In this document: positions 1 to 7,905 of the stretch, in pieces | Layout: each line of letters begins with the position of its first letter | Position numbering within the stretch: position 1 is the stretch's first letter | Assembly: GCA_023434825.1 (NCBI GenBank) | Contig: JAEYSH010000177.1 | Coordinates: forward strand, 1 to 14,227 | DNA length: 14,227 bases | Origin: Methanobacteriota archaeon | GTDB lineage: Archaea; Methanobacteriota; Methanobacteria; Methanobacteriales; Methanobacteriaceae | Reading direction: 5' to 3' | Program-made: the position numbers and the translations under genes | Notes under the pieces: generated by a model | What the model saw: the letters and a program-made list of their open reading frames with translations, nothing else | Told to the model about the DNA's origin: nothing | The model's database searches: none

Positions 1-1400
1 TATTGTTTAGACTGTTTTGTCTTATGGCATTGTTATCTGACCCTGAATTAATGGATATTCCAGAATATGCATTTCTAGCGATACTGTTTCCTTCTATCAG
101 GTTTCCATCAGCATTTTCCATGTAAAAACCGTAAAACAAGTTATCTTGGATTGTGTTTGGCCCTGATCCAGGTCCAGTACTTGCATTTATGGTGTTATTG
201 TTTGATGAGGAAATATAAAATCCAAATCCGTTTCCTGTCAAATTGTTTGCTGTGAAAGTGTTATTATTACTTCCAAAGTACAATGCAACACCAGCATAAG
301 GGTTATTATTTATCTGATTAGCTGAAATTCTATTATTTTGTGAGTTATCCATGTAAATACCATAGAAGTTGTTATTAGAGAGGTTGTTTCCAGAGTATTG
401 ATTGTTGCTTGAACCGTACATGTATGTTCCAAATCCGTTTCCTGTGATATTGTTTTGGCTTATTGCATTGCTATTACTGTTGAAGTATAATGCTATTCCA
501 GCGTAAGGATTATTTTTAATATTAGCATTTCCAATGGTGTTTCCGGTGGAACTATCCATGTATATTCCATAGAATAAGTTATTTGATATATCTGCAACTT
601 TAGAAACATTCAATCCAATCTTATTCGAGTTTGAACCATACAAGTAGAATCCAAAACCGTTACCGGTCACATTATTAACACCAAAGGTGTTATTATTGCT
701 TCCAAAGTACATAGCAACTCCAGAATAAGGATTACCTGCAATTGTATTGTTATCTGCGTTGTTATTCTGGGAATTATCTAGATACATTCCATAGAAGTTG
801 TTGTTAGAGATTGTATTATTTTTTATAGCATTGTTTGAGGAGTAAAGCAAATGCAAACCATAACCATTATTTCTAATGGTATTCCCAGTAACCTGATTAC
901 CATCACTCCAATACCTTAGTATTACACCAGCGTTAGAATTGTTGCTTATCTGGTTAGTACTAATGGTATTGTTGTCACCATATTCGCTGAAAATTCCATA
1001 AGGATTATTAGTGATTTTGTTATTGCTAAATGTGTTATTATTTGATTCATAGAGATAAATACCTGCAAAAGTGCTTCCAGTAATATTATTCAAAGATAAA
1101 TTACAGTTAGAAGCATTTTGAATTTTAAATCCATATAAACCGCCGAGAATATTGAACCCTTGGATTTTTGAGCTGTTACCTGTTGCATTAATGGTAAATA
1201 TAGGATTACTTGGATTTAAAGCATTAATTGTAGTATTTACATTGGATATGATAAACAATTTTTTCCATAAGTTAATATTTTCAGTTAGATTAGTGGCAAA
1301 TACACTTATAGTATCACCATTTATTGTATTTACATCGTCAATAGCTGATTGTAAGGTATCATATAGGTTTCCAGTACGAGTATTAACTATGGAGCGAATA
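1..1400. repeat. Long near-identical direct repeat, copy 1 (beta-helix coding block)
   Basis: Colinear with 4369-5768 at a constant offset of 4368 bp with no indel at all points checked (413, 781, 1161, 1336, 1394). In a hand-aligned 60-base sample (421-480) 3 positions differ. It encodes the beta-helix of the left deacetylase protein. Confidence 0.85.
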
Positions 1401-2608
1401 TCATATGTCTCTGTACGAACTGCTGACGGATTGCCGGCTGTATCAATACCAAAGAATTTTAAAATAGTATCTGCACTAATAACAATAGGTGCTGTGTATT
1501 TTGTACTACTTGTGGTTGGATTTGTTCCATTTGTTGTGTAATAAATAGTAGCAAGTTCATTTGCAGCTAAAACGACGTTTTTAGTAGAATTATAAATTCC
1601 ACCAGCAGGAGTAGCATTTACAATAGGGGCAACTGTATCAGTTAATGATTTGTACCATTGATCTACTGTTAATGTTTTAACTCCTGTTTGAGCTATATAT
1701 GCCATTAAAGCATTTAGATTAGATGTAGTCCATTGATATTCATCAGGATTGCTTGGAACAATCTCGTGAAGTAATATAAAAGCAGTAGTATTAGTTGCTA
1801 TTGCATGATCAACCATTGCTTTAGCCTGGGCTAAAGTAGTAAGCCCTCCTATTTCTTTAGCTGGAAGCTGTAACAAATCAACAGGAGGATTTGTAATATA
1901 ACCATCTTCAACAGTTCTATGAGTTTTTATTCCTAATTGACGCAATACTGTTAGCACACTATTATCATATGATCCATATGGACTTGAAAAGTGATAGGCC
2001 CCGTCTCCAAATCCATTAGTATTTAGCCAGTTTGCAGCGTTTTGAACTTCAGAAATTTTTTGTGCATTACTTAGTGTTACCATATCTAAATGCTGATACC
2101 CATGGTTTGCAATTAACCATCCTGAATTATGCATCGTTTGAAGTTCAATTAAATTCATATACCAATCATCTCCAATAAATGCGGGATTAATATATGCGGT
2201 TCCTTTTATTCCATATTGTTGCATTATGGAATATGCGTAGGTATATGTTGATTCAGATCCATCATCAAAGGTTAAAACTATTGTACCATTTACACTATTG
2301 GCTGCATCTAATTCTAATGCATTACTTTCTGTATAAGTTAGTCCTTCATTTTCTCCTGTAGGTTCTGTATTTGAAGATACATGGATTATTGTATTATTGG
2401 ATTCATCTGATTGTGTTGATGAGTAGTTATCATAATTTTGAGTGCTCAATGTTGAAGAATCATTAATAGAAATATTGTTTTCAGTAACTGCCGAAACTTC
2501 GCTTATGCTTACACTGAACGCTAAGGTTAAGAGCAACAGACAAATAATAACTTTAATAAATCTAAAATTTACAAAATCATTTAATTTTTCTTGATTTTTA
2601 ATTTGCAT
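1..2608 (-). CDS. Secreted polysaccharide deacetylase with CHB_HEX-like domain and parallel beta-helix (partial, C-terminus off the left edge)
   Basis: The frame is open from ATG 2608 to the window edge (869 codons, no stop). Seen in order: signal peptide (hydrophobic run about residues 20-32, then SEVSA); Ser/Asn/Thr-rich linker; NodB-like deacetylase domain about 108-310 with TFDDGS (D115, D116), metal-site HGYQH (H169, H173), SSPYG near 209 and LLHE (H281); an 82-residue insert about 320-405 with GGIYNSTKNV, IYYTTNGTNPTTSSTKY and IDTAGN, typical of chitobiase/hexosaminidase C-terminal-type (PF13290-like) Fn3-like domains; then NosD-like right-handed beta-helix coils to the edge. By family it would hydrolyse N- or O-acetyl groups from a glycan outside the membrane; the substrate is unknown. 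The paralog at 4169-7096 runs about 200 bp beyond the matching point, so roughly 66 residues are probably missing. AGGAGG (2616-2611) lies only 2 nt before the ATG. It follows the GT2 gene by 62 bp and is probably cotranscribed. Many N-x-S/T sequons suggest N-glycosylation. Confidence 0.88.
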   Translation of the reverse strand, partial: MQIKNQEKLNDFVNFRFIKVIICLLLLTLAFSVSISEVSAVTENNISINDSSTLSTQNYDNYSSTQSDESNNTIIHVSSNTEPTGENEGLTYTESNALELDAANSVNGTIVLTFDDGSESTYTYAYSIMQQYGIKGTAYINPAFIGDDWYMNLIELQTMHNSGWLIANHGYQHLDMVTLSNAQKISEVQNAANWLNTNGFGDGAYHFSSPYGSYDNSVLTVLRQLGIKTHRTVEDGYITNPPVDLLQLPAKEIGGLTTLAQAKAMVDHAIATNTTAFILLHEIVPSNPDEYQWTTSNLNALMAYIAQTGVKTLTVDQWYKSLTDTVAPIVNATPAGGIYNSTKNVVLAANELATIYYTTNGTNPTTSSTKYTAPIVISADTILKFFGIDTAGNPSAVRTETYDIRSIVNTRTGNLYDTLQSAIDDVNTINGDTISVFATNLTENINLWKKLFIISNVNTTINALNPSNPIFTINATGNSSKIQGFNILGGLYGFKIQNASNCNLSLNNITGSTFAGIYLYESNNNTFSNNKITNNPYGIFSEYGDNNTISTNQISNNSNAGVILRYWSDGNQVTGNTIRNNGYGLHLLYSSNNAIKNNTISNNNFYGMYLDNSQNNNADNNTIAGNPYSGVAMYFGSNNNTFGVNNVTGNGFGFYLYGSNSNKIGLNVSKVADISNNLFYGIYMDSSTGNTIGNANIKNNPYAGIALYFNSNSNAISQNNITGNGFGTYMYGSSNNQYSGNNLSNNNFYGIYMDNSQNNRISANQINNNPYAGVALYFGSNNNTFTANNLTGNGFGFYISSSNNNTINASTGPGSGPNTIQDNLFYGFYMENADGNLIEGNSIARNAYSGISINSGSDNNAIRQNSLNN

Positions 2609-2670
2609 TTCCTCCTAATCATTTTTTTAAATAATAGCTTAATGAGCATTTTATCCATTAAATAGATTTA

Positions 2671-4083
2671 TTATCTAAATTTAGGATATAATTTAATATG
2701 AATCCTTGAAATTTGATAAGCCATATTTTCCAGGTTATTTGTAATTAGTGTACCTGTAAGAATTCCTAGATAAGATAAAAAAATGTAATCTAAGTTAATT
2801 ATTTTATTTATTGCAAGAAAAGTCGAAAATATTGAAAATAGTACCATAAAGCTGCTTAAGGCTAATCCGTTAATTTTCAGTGTTTTATTTCCATTACGTC
2901 TTTCAGTTTTAACCCATTTTTTATCACCCTTAAGATTTTTATATGATGCAATAAAACAAATGTGAACATTTAATATGAAGAAGAAAGGCACCAGAATTAA
3001 TAAAAATAAATTTTTTGGATTGTTACTTCTTATAATTCCTAATATAATCTCAAGTATGGGAGCTGCAATTATAATGGACATAAATATGAATGCAAAAGTT
3101 CCTCCAATAATAAAGTCGTTGCTAAAATAATAATTTAGAAGACCAGTCACTATTCCAATTCCGCATATTAATGGCACATTATAATAAAATAAGAATAATA
3201 ATGTGTCTATCTTATCTAAAAGTGATATTTTAGATTTTATAATATCTTTCCAGTATTCTGAAAAGCATTTCATATGTCCTGTTGCCCATCGGGTACGTTG
3301 AGTAATATAATTGTTTAGATTTGGTGGTGCCTCTTCTAGAGCTATAGCTTTTGGCTGGTATCTTATTTTATAGCCATTTAAAATCAATTTAACAGTTAAA
3401 TCAGTGTCTTCAGTTAAACTGTTTTGATTGAAATTTCCAATTTTTTCTATGATTTTCCTTTTTATAGCTACAATCGTGCCACTAAATTGTACGTTGGTAC
3501 CAATTCTGTCTTTTCCCCTGAAACGGACATTGAATCCACTGCATCTTTCTATTGAAACAATTTTAGATAGTAAATTTCCATTTTTGGTGATAACTCTACC
3601 TTGAACTGCTGCAATTTTATCATTCTCAAATCCAGATACCAGTTCTTTAACACAATCTCTGTAGGGCTTGTTATCTGCATCAAAAAATATTATTATGTCT
3701 CCTTTAACAAATTTTAGAGCATGATTAACTGCTTTCGGCTTGCTTGAATTGTTTTCATATCTTTGGATAAGTTTAAAATGTTTAAGGTCATGTTTTTTTA
3801 TAAAATTCATACATATTTGCGCTGTTCGATCATTTGAATTATCATCTATAATTAAAACTTCATATAAAGGATAATTTTGCGCTTTAATAGTTTTTAATGT
3901 CTCTTCAATGACATCTTCTTCATTTCTGCATGGTATCATGACACTAACTTTATAAAGAGACATACATTTTGATTTTGTTGATTTTTTGAAGAAAGATGAT
4001 ATGATAAATATGAGAGAACTTAAACCATATACAATAAAAAACATTAATACAATAAAATGTACTGTTAATATTATTTCTAACAT
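2671..4083 (-). CDS. Processive family 2 glycosyltransferase (PgaC/cellulose-synthase-like membrane polymerase)
   Basis: A 470-residue membrane GT2. Seen: N-terminal TM about 5-31; GT-A domain about 44-280 with MIPCRNEE, IIDDNS (D80, D81), DxD as DADN (D135, D137), TED (224-226) and QRTRW (262-266), the D,DxD,TED,QxxRW set of processive beta-glycan synthases; then about four C-terminal hydrophobic stretches (about 292-318, 324-350, 358-380, 402-428) and a WVKTERR motif (390-396) like the WxKTxR seen in poly-GlcNAc and hyaluronan synthases. By family it transfers sugars from a nucleotide-sugar on the cytoplasmic face and extrudes the polymer through its own channel. The motifs do not fix the sugar; UDP-GlcNAc is an inference from the deacetylases on both sides. 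GAGGAG (4094-4089) sits 5 nt before the ATG. It lies 86 bp after one deacetylase gene and 62 bp before the other. No PgaD-like partner is visible. Confidence 0.93.
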   Translation of the reverse strand: MLEIILTVHFIVLMFFIVYGLSSLIFIISSFFKKSTKSKCMSLYKVSVMIPCRNEEDVIEETLKTIKAQNYPLYEVLIIDDNSNDRTAQICMNFIKKHDLKHFKLIQRYENNSSKPKAVNHALKFVKGDIIIFFDADNKPYRDCVKELVSGFENDKIAAVQGRVITKNGNLLSKIVSIERCSGFNVRFRGKDRIGTNVQFSGTIVAIKRKIIEKIGNFNQNSLTEDTDLTVKLILNGYKIRYQPKAIALEEAPPNLNNYITQRTRWATGHMKCFSEYWKDIIKSKISLLDKIDTLLFLFYYNVPLICGIGIVTGLLNYYFSNDFIIGGTFAFIFMSIIIAAPILEIILGIIRSNNPKNLFLLILVPFFFILNVHICFIASYKNLKGDKKWVKTERRNGNKTLKINGLALSSFMVLFSIFSTFLAINKIINLDYIFLSYLGILTGTLITNNLENMAYQISRIHIKLYPKFR

Positions 4084-4121
4084 TTAAACTCCTCAAATGT
4101 ACTTTAAACTGAGATAGACTA

Positions 4122-4135
4122 ATTATTTTTAAATT
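4122..4135 (-). promoter_or_regulatory. Candidate TATA box for the GT2 gene at 4083
   Basis: AATTTAAAAATAAT reads 4135-4122. A start about 25 nt downstream of its centre would leave a leader of about 20 nt holding the GAGGAG site. Together with the terminator-like hairpin just upstream, this would let the GT2 gene be transcribed separately from the deacetylase gene. Such strings are common in AT-rich DNA. Confidence 0.25.
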
Positions 4136-4167
4136 AAAAAAATAGAAAAAGGATTTTTTTATCCCTT
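4136..4167 (-). terminator. Hairpin plus T-tract after the 7096-4169 deacetylase gene
   Basis: Two bases past the TAG, AAGGGAT (4167-4161) and ATCCTT (4154-4149) can pair with one bulged G. They are followed by T-rich sequence including a seven-T run (4142-4136). This could end or attenuate transcription before the GT2 gene, though the 86-bp gap would also allow read-through. Confidence 0.5.
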
Positions 4168-4168
4168 G

Positions 4169-7096
4169 CTAGTATGGATGATGGTCTATGTTTGAACCTC
4201 CACTAATAGGCCTTGGAACTCCAGCTGCCCAGTCACTCCAATGATTTCCACTGGTTCCATTATCCCAATTGTTTGTACCGTTATCAAGGGCTTGGCTTTT
4301 ATTATCTACGAAACTGTTACTGTAAATGTTGTTATTATTTGAACTGTCAATGTAGACTCCGAATCCGTTATTGTTTAGACTATTTTGTCTTATGGCGTTG
4401 TTATCTGACCCTGAATTAATAGATAATCCTGCATATGCATTTCTAGCGAGAGTATTTCCTTCGATCACGTTTCCATCAGCATTTTCCATATAAAAACCAT
4501 AGAACATGTTATCCTGGATTGTATTTTGCCCTGATCCAGATCCAGTACCTGCATTTATGGTGTTATTGTTTGATGAAGAAATATAGAATCCAAAACCATT
4601 AGCTGTTAAGTTGTTCGCTGTGAAAGTATTGTTATTGCTTTCAAAGTACATAGCAACCCCTGAATATGGATTATTGTTAATTTGGTTTCTAGAAAATTTA
4701 TTATTTGGCGAGCTATCCATGTAAACGCCGTAGAAGTTGTTATTAGAGAGGTTGTTTTCAGTGAATTGATTGCTGCTTGAACCGTACATGTATGTTCCAA
4801 ATCCGTTTCCTGTGATATTGTTTTGGCTTATAGTGTTGCTATTACTGTTGAAGTATAATGCTATTCCTGCGTAAGGGTTGTTTTTTATGTTAGCGTTTCC
4901 AATGGTATTTCCAGTGGAACTGTCCATGTATATTCCGTAGAATAGGTTATTTGATATATCTGCAGCTTTAGAAATATTTAATCCAATCTTATTCAAGTTT
5001 GAACCATACAAGTAGAATCCAAAACCATTACCAGTTACATTATTAACACCAAAGGTGTTATTATTGCTTCCAAAGTACAATGCAACTCCAGAATAAGGAT
5101 TACCTGCAATTGTATTATTATCTGCATTGTTATTCTGAGAATTATCCAGATACATTCCATAGAAGTTGTTATTAGATACTGTATTGTCTTTTATAGCGTT
5201 GTTTGAGGAGTAAAGCAAATGTAAACCGTAACCATTATTTTTAATTGTATTCCCATTTACTTGATTACCATCACTCCAATATCTTAGTACTATACCTGCA
5301 TAGGGGTTGTTGTTTACTTGATTATTGATTATGACGTTGTTATCCCCGTATTCGCTGAAAATTCCATAGGGATTATTAGAGATCTGGTTATTGCTAAGTG
5401 TGTTATTGTCTGAAGAATCAAGGTAAATACCTGCAAAACCATTTCCAGTAATATTGTTCAATGTAAAAGTACAGTTAGGAGCATATTGGAGTTTAATTCC
5501 ATTTGCACCGCCAATAATATTGAATCCTTGGATTTTAGAGCCTGCACCTGCCGCATTAATGGTAAATACTGGATTATTTGGATTTGAAGCATTAATTGTT
5601 GTATTTTTATCTGATATGATGAACAGCTTCTTTCCTAAATTGACATTTTCAACGAGATTAGTTAGAGATACAATTACCGTATCACCGTTTAGGGTATTAA
5701 TATCGTCAATAGCTGATTGTAAGGTGTTATATAAAATTCCAGTACGATTATTAACTATTGTGCGAGTACTGTAATACCATTGATCGTTTGTTAATGTTAT
5801 AACTCCTGTTTGATTGATATACGCCATCAAATCGCTAAAATTAGTTATAGTCCATTGAGTATCGCTAGAATTAGTTGGAGTAATTTCATGGAGCAATATA
5901 AAAATAGTTGTTTTTGTTTCTATTGCTTCATCAACTATCGCCTTAGCCTGAGCTAAAGTAAAGTTTCCACCAATTATTTTATCTGGAAGCTGTAATAAAT
6001 CATCTGCAGGATTTGTGATAGTTCCTTCAGTAATAGTTCGATGAGTTTTTACTCCTAATTGGCGCAATATGGCTAATACTTCATCATCGTATTTCCCGTA
6101 TGGGCTTGCAAAGTAATAAGCACCATCTCCAAATCCATTATTATTAAGCCATGTTATGGCGGTTTGAATCTCAGTTAGTTTCTGTTCGCTACTTAGTGTA
6201 GTAAGATCTACATGTTCATATGCATGGCTTGCAATAGTCCATCCTGCGTTATGTAATTCTTGAAGTTCAGCTAAAGTCATATACCAGGTTTGACCAATGT
6301 ATGCTGGGTTTATATAACATGTTCCTTTAATTCCATATTGTTGCATTATAGGAAATGCATTTGTATATACTGATTCAGATCCATCGTCAAAGGTTATGAC
6401 TATTGAAGGTGTCCCTGTTACATTATATTCTAAAGTTAAAAATGTTACATTTGTAGTACAATTTGGTTGGTTAAATGTGATTAATTCAATTGTATTGATG
6501 GCGTCGTTCCAGGTCATTCCATTATAACTAGTCCATGAACTTTGAGGAAAAGCCAAAGAGTTTAAGCCTTTATGAGTTATATCCTGATGGATTGAAGTAT
6601 AAAAATACATATTAGTTCCATATAAAATGATATTGATATCACTACATGGGTCATTCTCTAGATAAAACCATAATTGAATTTCTGGAGCTATACCTTTGAA
6701 ATTATAGGAAACACCTTTACTTATCGAAGGGTAGGTATCTGGTGGGCTTGTAACCTTGATTCCTTCATCACCACCGATTACATTCTTAGAGATTGAGGCA
6801 TTATTCAGCGTATTCCACTTAGATACGTCTGAAAAATTCTCTAATACAATTGCATTAGATCCTCCACCTGTATTTGAAGATACAATATCCATTGTATTAT
6901 AATCTGACGAATTTTGAGTGTTTATAGCCGTAGAATTATTGTCGGTAGCAGCAGAAACTCCACCAATACCTAAACAAAATGCCATAATAAATAACAACAA
7001 GAAAATCGTTAGTTTATTATGGCTTAAATTTATTAATTTATTTAATAAAACAAATTTTTTAATATATATACCTCCTAGTAGACTTATTTTGAACAA
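4169..7096 (-). CDS. Secreted polysaccharide deacetylase with N-terminal CBM-like domain and parallel beta-helix
   Basis: Counting from TTG 7096 the frame has 975 codons. Seen: signal peptide (hydrophobic about 29-46, cut near GVSA-A, 49-50); a beta-rich jelly-roll/CBM-like segment about 82-226; NodB deacetylase about 229-440 with TFDDGS (D237, D238), HAYEH (H291, H295), SPYG (331-334) and LLHE (H403); then NosD-like right-handed beta-helix about 450-930 built of N-x-x-YGIYLDSS-x-NN coils, ending GNHWSDW. No C-terminal TM or anchor is seen, so it is probably secreted or held by carbohydrate binding. All canonical Asp-His-His metal ligands are present, so the enzyme should be active; the substrate is unknown. 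Start is doubtful: AGGAGGT (7076-7070) lies inside the TTG-started frame, and the in-frame codon at ideal spacing is ATT 7063-7061, with no ATG/GTG/TTG close after it. The true protein probably begins at residue 12 of this numbering. It is paralogous to the gene at 1-2608 but lacks that gene's CHB_HEX-like insert. Confidence 0.9.
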   Translation of the reverse strand: MFKISLLGGIYIKKFVLLNKLINLSHNKLTIFLLLFIMAFCLGIGGVSAATDNNSTAINTQNSSDYNTMDIVSSNTGGGSNAIVLENFSDVSKWNTLNNASISKNVIGGDEGIKVTSPPDTYPSISKGVSYNFKGIAPEIQLWFYLENDPCSDINIILYGTNMYFYTSIHQDITHKGLNSLAFPQSSWTSYNGMTWNDAINTIELITFNQPNCTTNVTFLTLEYNVTGTPSIVITFDDGSESVYTNAFPIMQQYGIKGTCYINPAYIGQTWYMTLAELQELHNAGWTIASHAYEHVDLTTLSSEQKLTEIQTAITWLNNNGFGDGAYYFASPYGKYDDEVLAILRQLGVKTHRTITEGTITNPADDLLQLPDKIIGGNFTLAQAKAIVDEAIETKTTIFILLHEITPTNSSDTQWTITNFSDLMAYINQTGVITLTNDQWYYSTRTIVNNRTGILYNTLQSAIDDINTLNGDTVIVSLTNLVENVNLGKKLFIISDKNTTINASNPNNPVFTINAAGAGSKIQGFNIIGGANGIKLQYAPNCTFTLNNITGNGFAGIYLDSSDNNTLSNNQISNNPYGIFSEYGDNNVIINNQVNNNPYAGIVLRYWSDGNQVNGNTIKNNGYGLHLLYSSNNAIKDNTVSNNNFYGMYLDNSQNNNADNNTIAGNPYSGVALYFGSNNNTFGVNNVTGNGFGFYLYGSNLNKIGLNISKAADISNNLFYGIYMDSSTGNTIGNANIKNNPYAGIALYFNSNSNTISQNNITGNGFGTYMYGSSSNQFTENNLSNNNFYGVYMDSSPNNKFSRNQINNNPYSGVAMYFESNNNTFTANNLTANGFGFYISSSNNNTINAGTGSGSGQNTIQDNMFYGFYMENADGNVIEGNTLARNAYAGLSINSGSDNNAIRQNSLNNNGFGVYIDSSNNNNIYSNSFVDNKSQALDNGTNNWDNGTSGNHWSDWAAGVPRPISGGSNIDHHPY
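4369..5768. repeat. Long near-identical direct repeat, copy 2 (beta-helix coding block)
   Basis: Partner of 1-1400. The similarity ends where the left gene carries an extra 246 bp (about 1401-1646) encoding its CHB_HEX-like domain. It resumes at offset 4122 through the deacetylase coding region (about 1647-2285 against 5769-6407) at clearly lower identity. Confidence 0.85.
7070..7076 (-). promoter_or_regulatory. Strong Shine-Dalgarno that decides the start of the 4169-7096 gene
   Basis: AGGAGGT reads 7076-7070. It overlaps codons 7-9 of the TTG-started frame, so TTG 7096 would not be served by it. Six bases after it comes in-frame ATT (7063-7061). The next conventional in-frame starts are TTG codons about 21 codons later and an ATG within the signal peptide core. 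Confidence 0.7.
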
Positions 7097-7675
7097 ATAA
7101 TCAATATCGTTAAGATTTTATTCATTCAATAGATTGTATTCTATACTATTTTAATAAAAATTAGTATTATCATTACAAGATATTACTAATAACTTATTAT
7201 TTATTATGATTTGATGTAATAAATAATTAACTGTTTTTAATAAAATTGATCCAATAAAATCATTAATGAAGTGTTAAAAATTTTTAAAGATTACTTATTT
7301 TTGGAAAAATAAGAAATTAAGTTATTTTATTAAAAAATGTTGCTAGGATTTTAAATATATCAATAAAAAAAAGTATTAATGCATATTGGACATAAAATGA
7401 ATATATAATTAGCATTAATAAATTAAAGACAGAAAAAACTGCCAATTATCTAAATTGATGTATATTTGAATGATAATCTACTTACTTTCACCACTGTAGG
7501 GACCTTGAATTATATATGAAATATTATTATAATGATTAAATAAAAATCCATATAATTTAATTATAATGCATTTTAATAATTTTTCATGAAGTTATTAGTT
7601 TTAAATATGCTATAAAATACATGGATATATTTCATAAAAGTAAATATTAACATTTGAACTTAATAAAAATTCTAT
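7097..7675. other. AT-rich intergenic region with no gene seen
   Basis: I find no coding frame or RNA gene. It should hold the promoter of the deacetylase operon, but no single TATA box stands out among many AT strings. One short patch (about 7478-7514, with CCACTGTAGGGACC) is richer in G+C than the rest and is unexplained. Confidence 0.6.
7161..7227. repeat. Two adjacent AT-rich inverted repeats upstream of the deacetylase gene
   Basis: The first has arms 7161-7171 and 7179-7189 (11 bp, one mismatch, 7-nt loop). The second has arms 7196-7206 and 7217-7227 (11 bp, perfect, 10-nt loop). They lie 65-165 bp before the start of the 7096 gene, in its promoter or leader. Low complexity makes chance a real option. 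Confidence 0.3.
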
Positions 7676-7682
7676 AAAAAAA
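7676..7682 (-). terminator. Oligo-T terminator behind the giant gene
   Basis: A run of seven T on the minus strand (7682-7676), with a second TTTTT ten bases later. It lies 8 nt after the second in-frame stop (7690) but more than 220 nt after the annotated stop (7906). Its position suggests that transcription includes the in-frame extension. Confidence 0.45.
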
Positions 7683-7689
7683 GATAAAT

Positions 7690-7905
7690 TTACTTAAAAT
7701 AGATAAAAAGGAATAAAAATAATACTTTCACTTTTTTAATAAATGTATTTTTAAGTTTGTCTACATTTTCTATATCTTCTAGAATACTCTTCATTTTCTT
7801 TTTAGCTAAAAGAGTTTCCATATGATCAAATATTCTATTTAACCAGTTATTATTATTGTTTTCAATTACAAATCGTGGAATTTCAGAGGAAATAGAACGA
7901 TCAAA
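7690..7905 (-). other. In-frame coding-like 3' extension after the stop of the giant GT2/deacetylase gene
   Basis: Directly after TAA (7908-7906) the same frame runs open for 71 codons to TAA 7692-7690. The peptide looks protein-like: SSEIPRFVIEN, an Asn run, WLNRIFDHMETLLA, a Lys/Glu-rich helix (KSILEDIENVDKLKN), then a short hydrophobic end. An oligo-T tract follows only 8 nt after the second stop. It has no start codon with a Shine-Dalgarno; the internal ATG at 7821 would give 43 residues with none upstream. It reads best as the former C-terminus of the upstream gene cut off by a premature stop, as a read-through extension, or as a sequence error. Confidence 0.5.

Noticed and set aside
1..1130. 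Regularly spaced short repeats that could suggest a CRISPR-like or satellite array
   Set aside because: They are imperfect, keep one open frame, and translate into NosD-type helix coils.
1152..1541. Open frame on the plus strand, also present at 5454-5774 in the second repeat copy
   Set aside because: It lies wholly antisense to the beta-helix/CHB_HEX coding region; its recurrence only reflects duplication of the real gene on the other strand.
2671..4083. Assigning pgaC/icaA/hasA or a specific sugar to the GT2
   Set aside because: The motifs define a processive beta-glycan GT2 but not the donor sugar, and no PgaD-type partner is seen.
7478..7514. G+C-richer patch as a small RNA gene
   Set aside because: Too short, with no convincing fold, promoter or terminator that I can see.
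7690..7821. Possible independent 43-residue gene starting at ATG 7821
   Set aside because: No Shine-Dalgarno before the ATG, and the open frame extends unbroken further upstream to the stop of the giant gene, so it is better seen as part of the extension.
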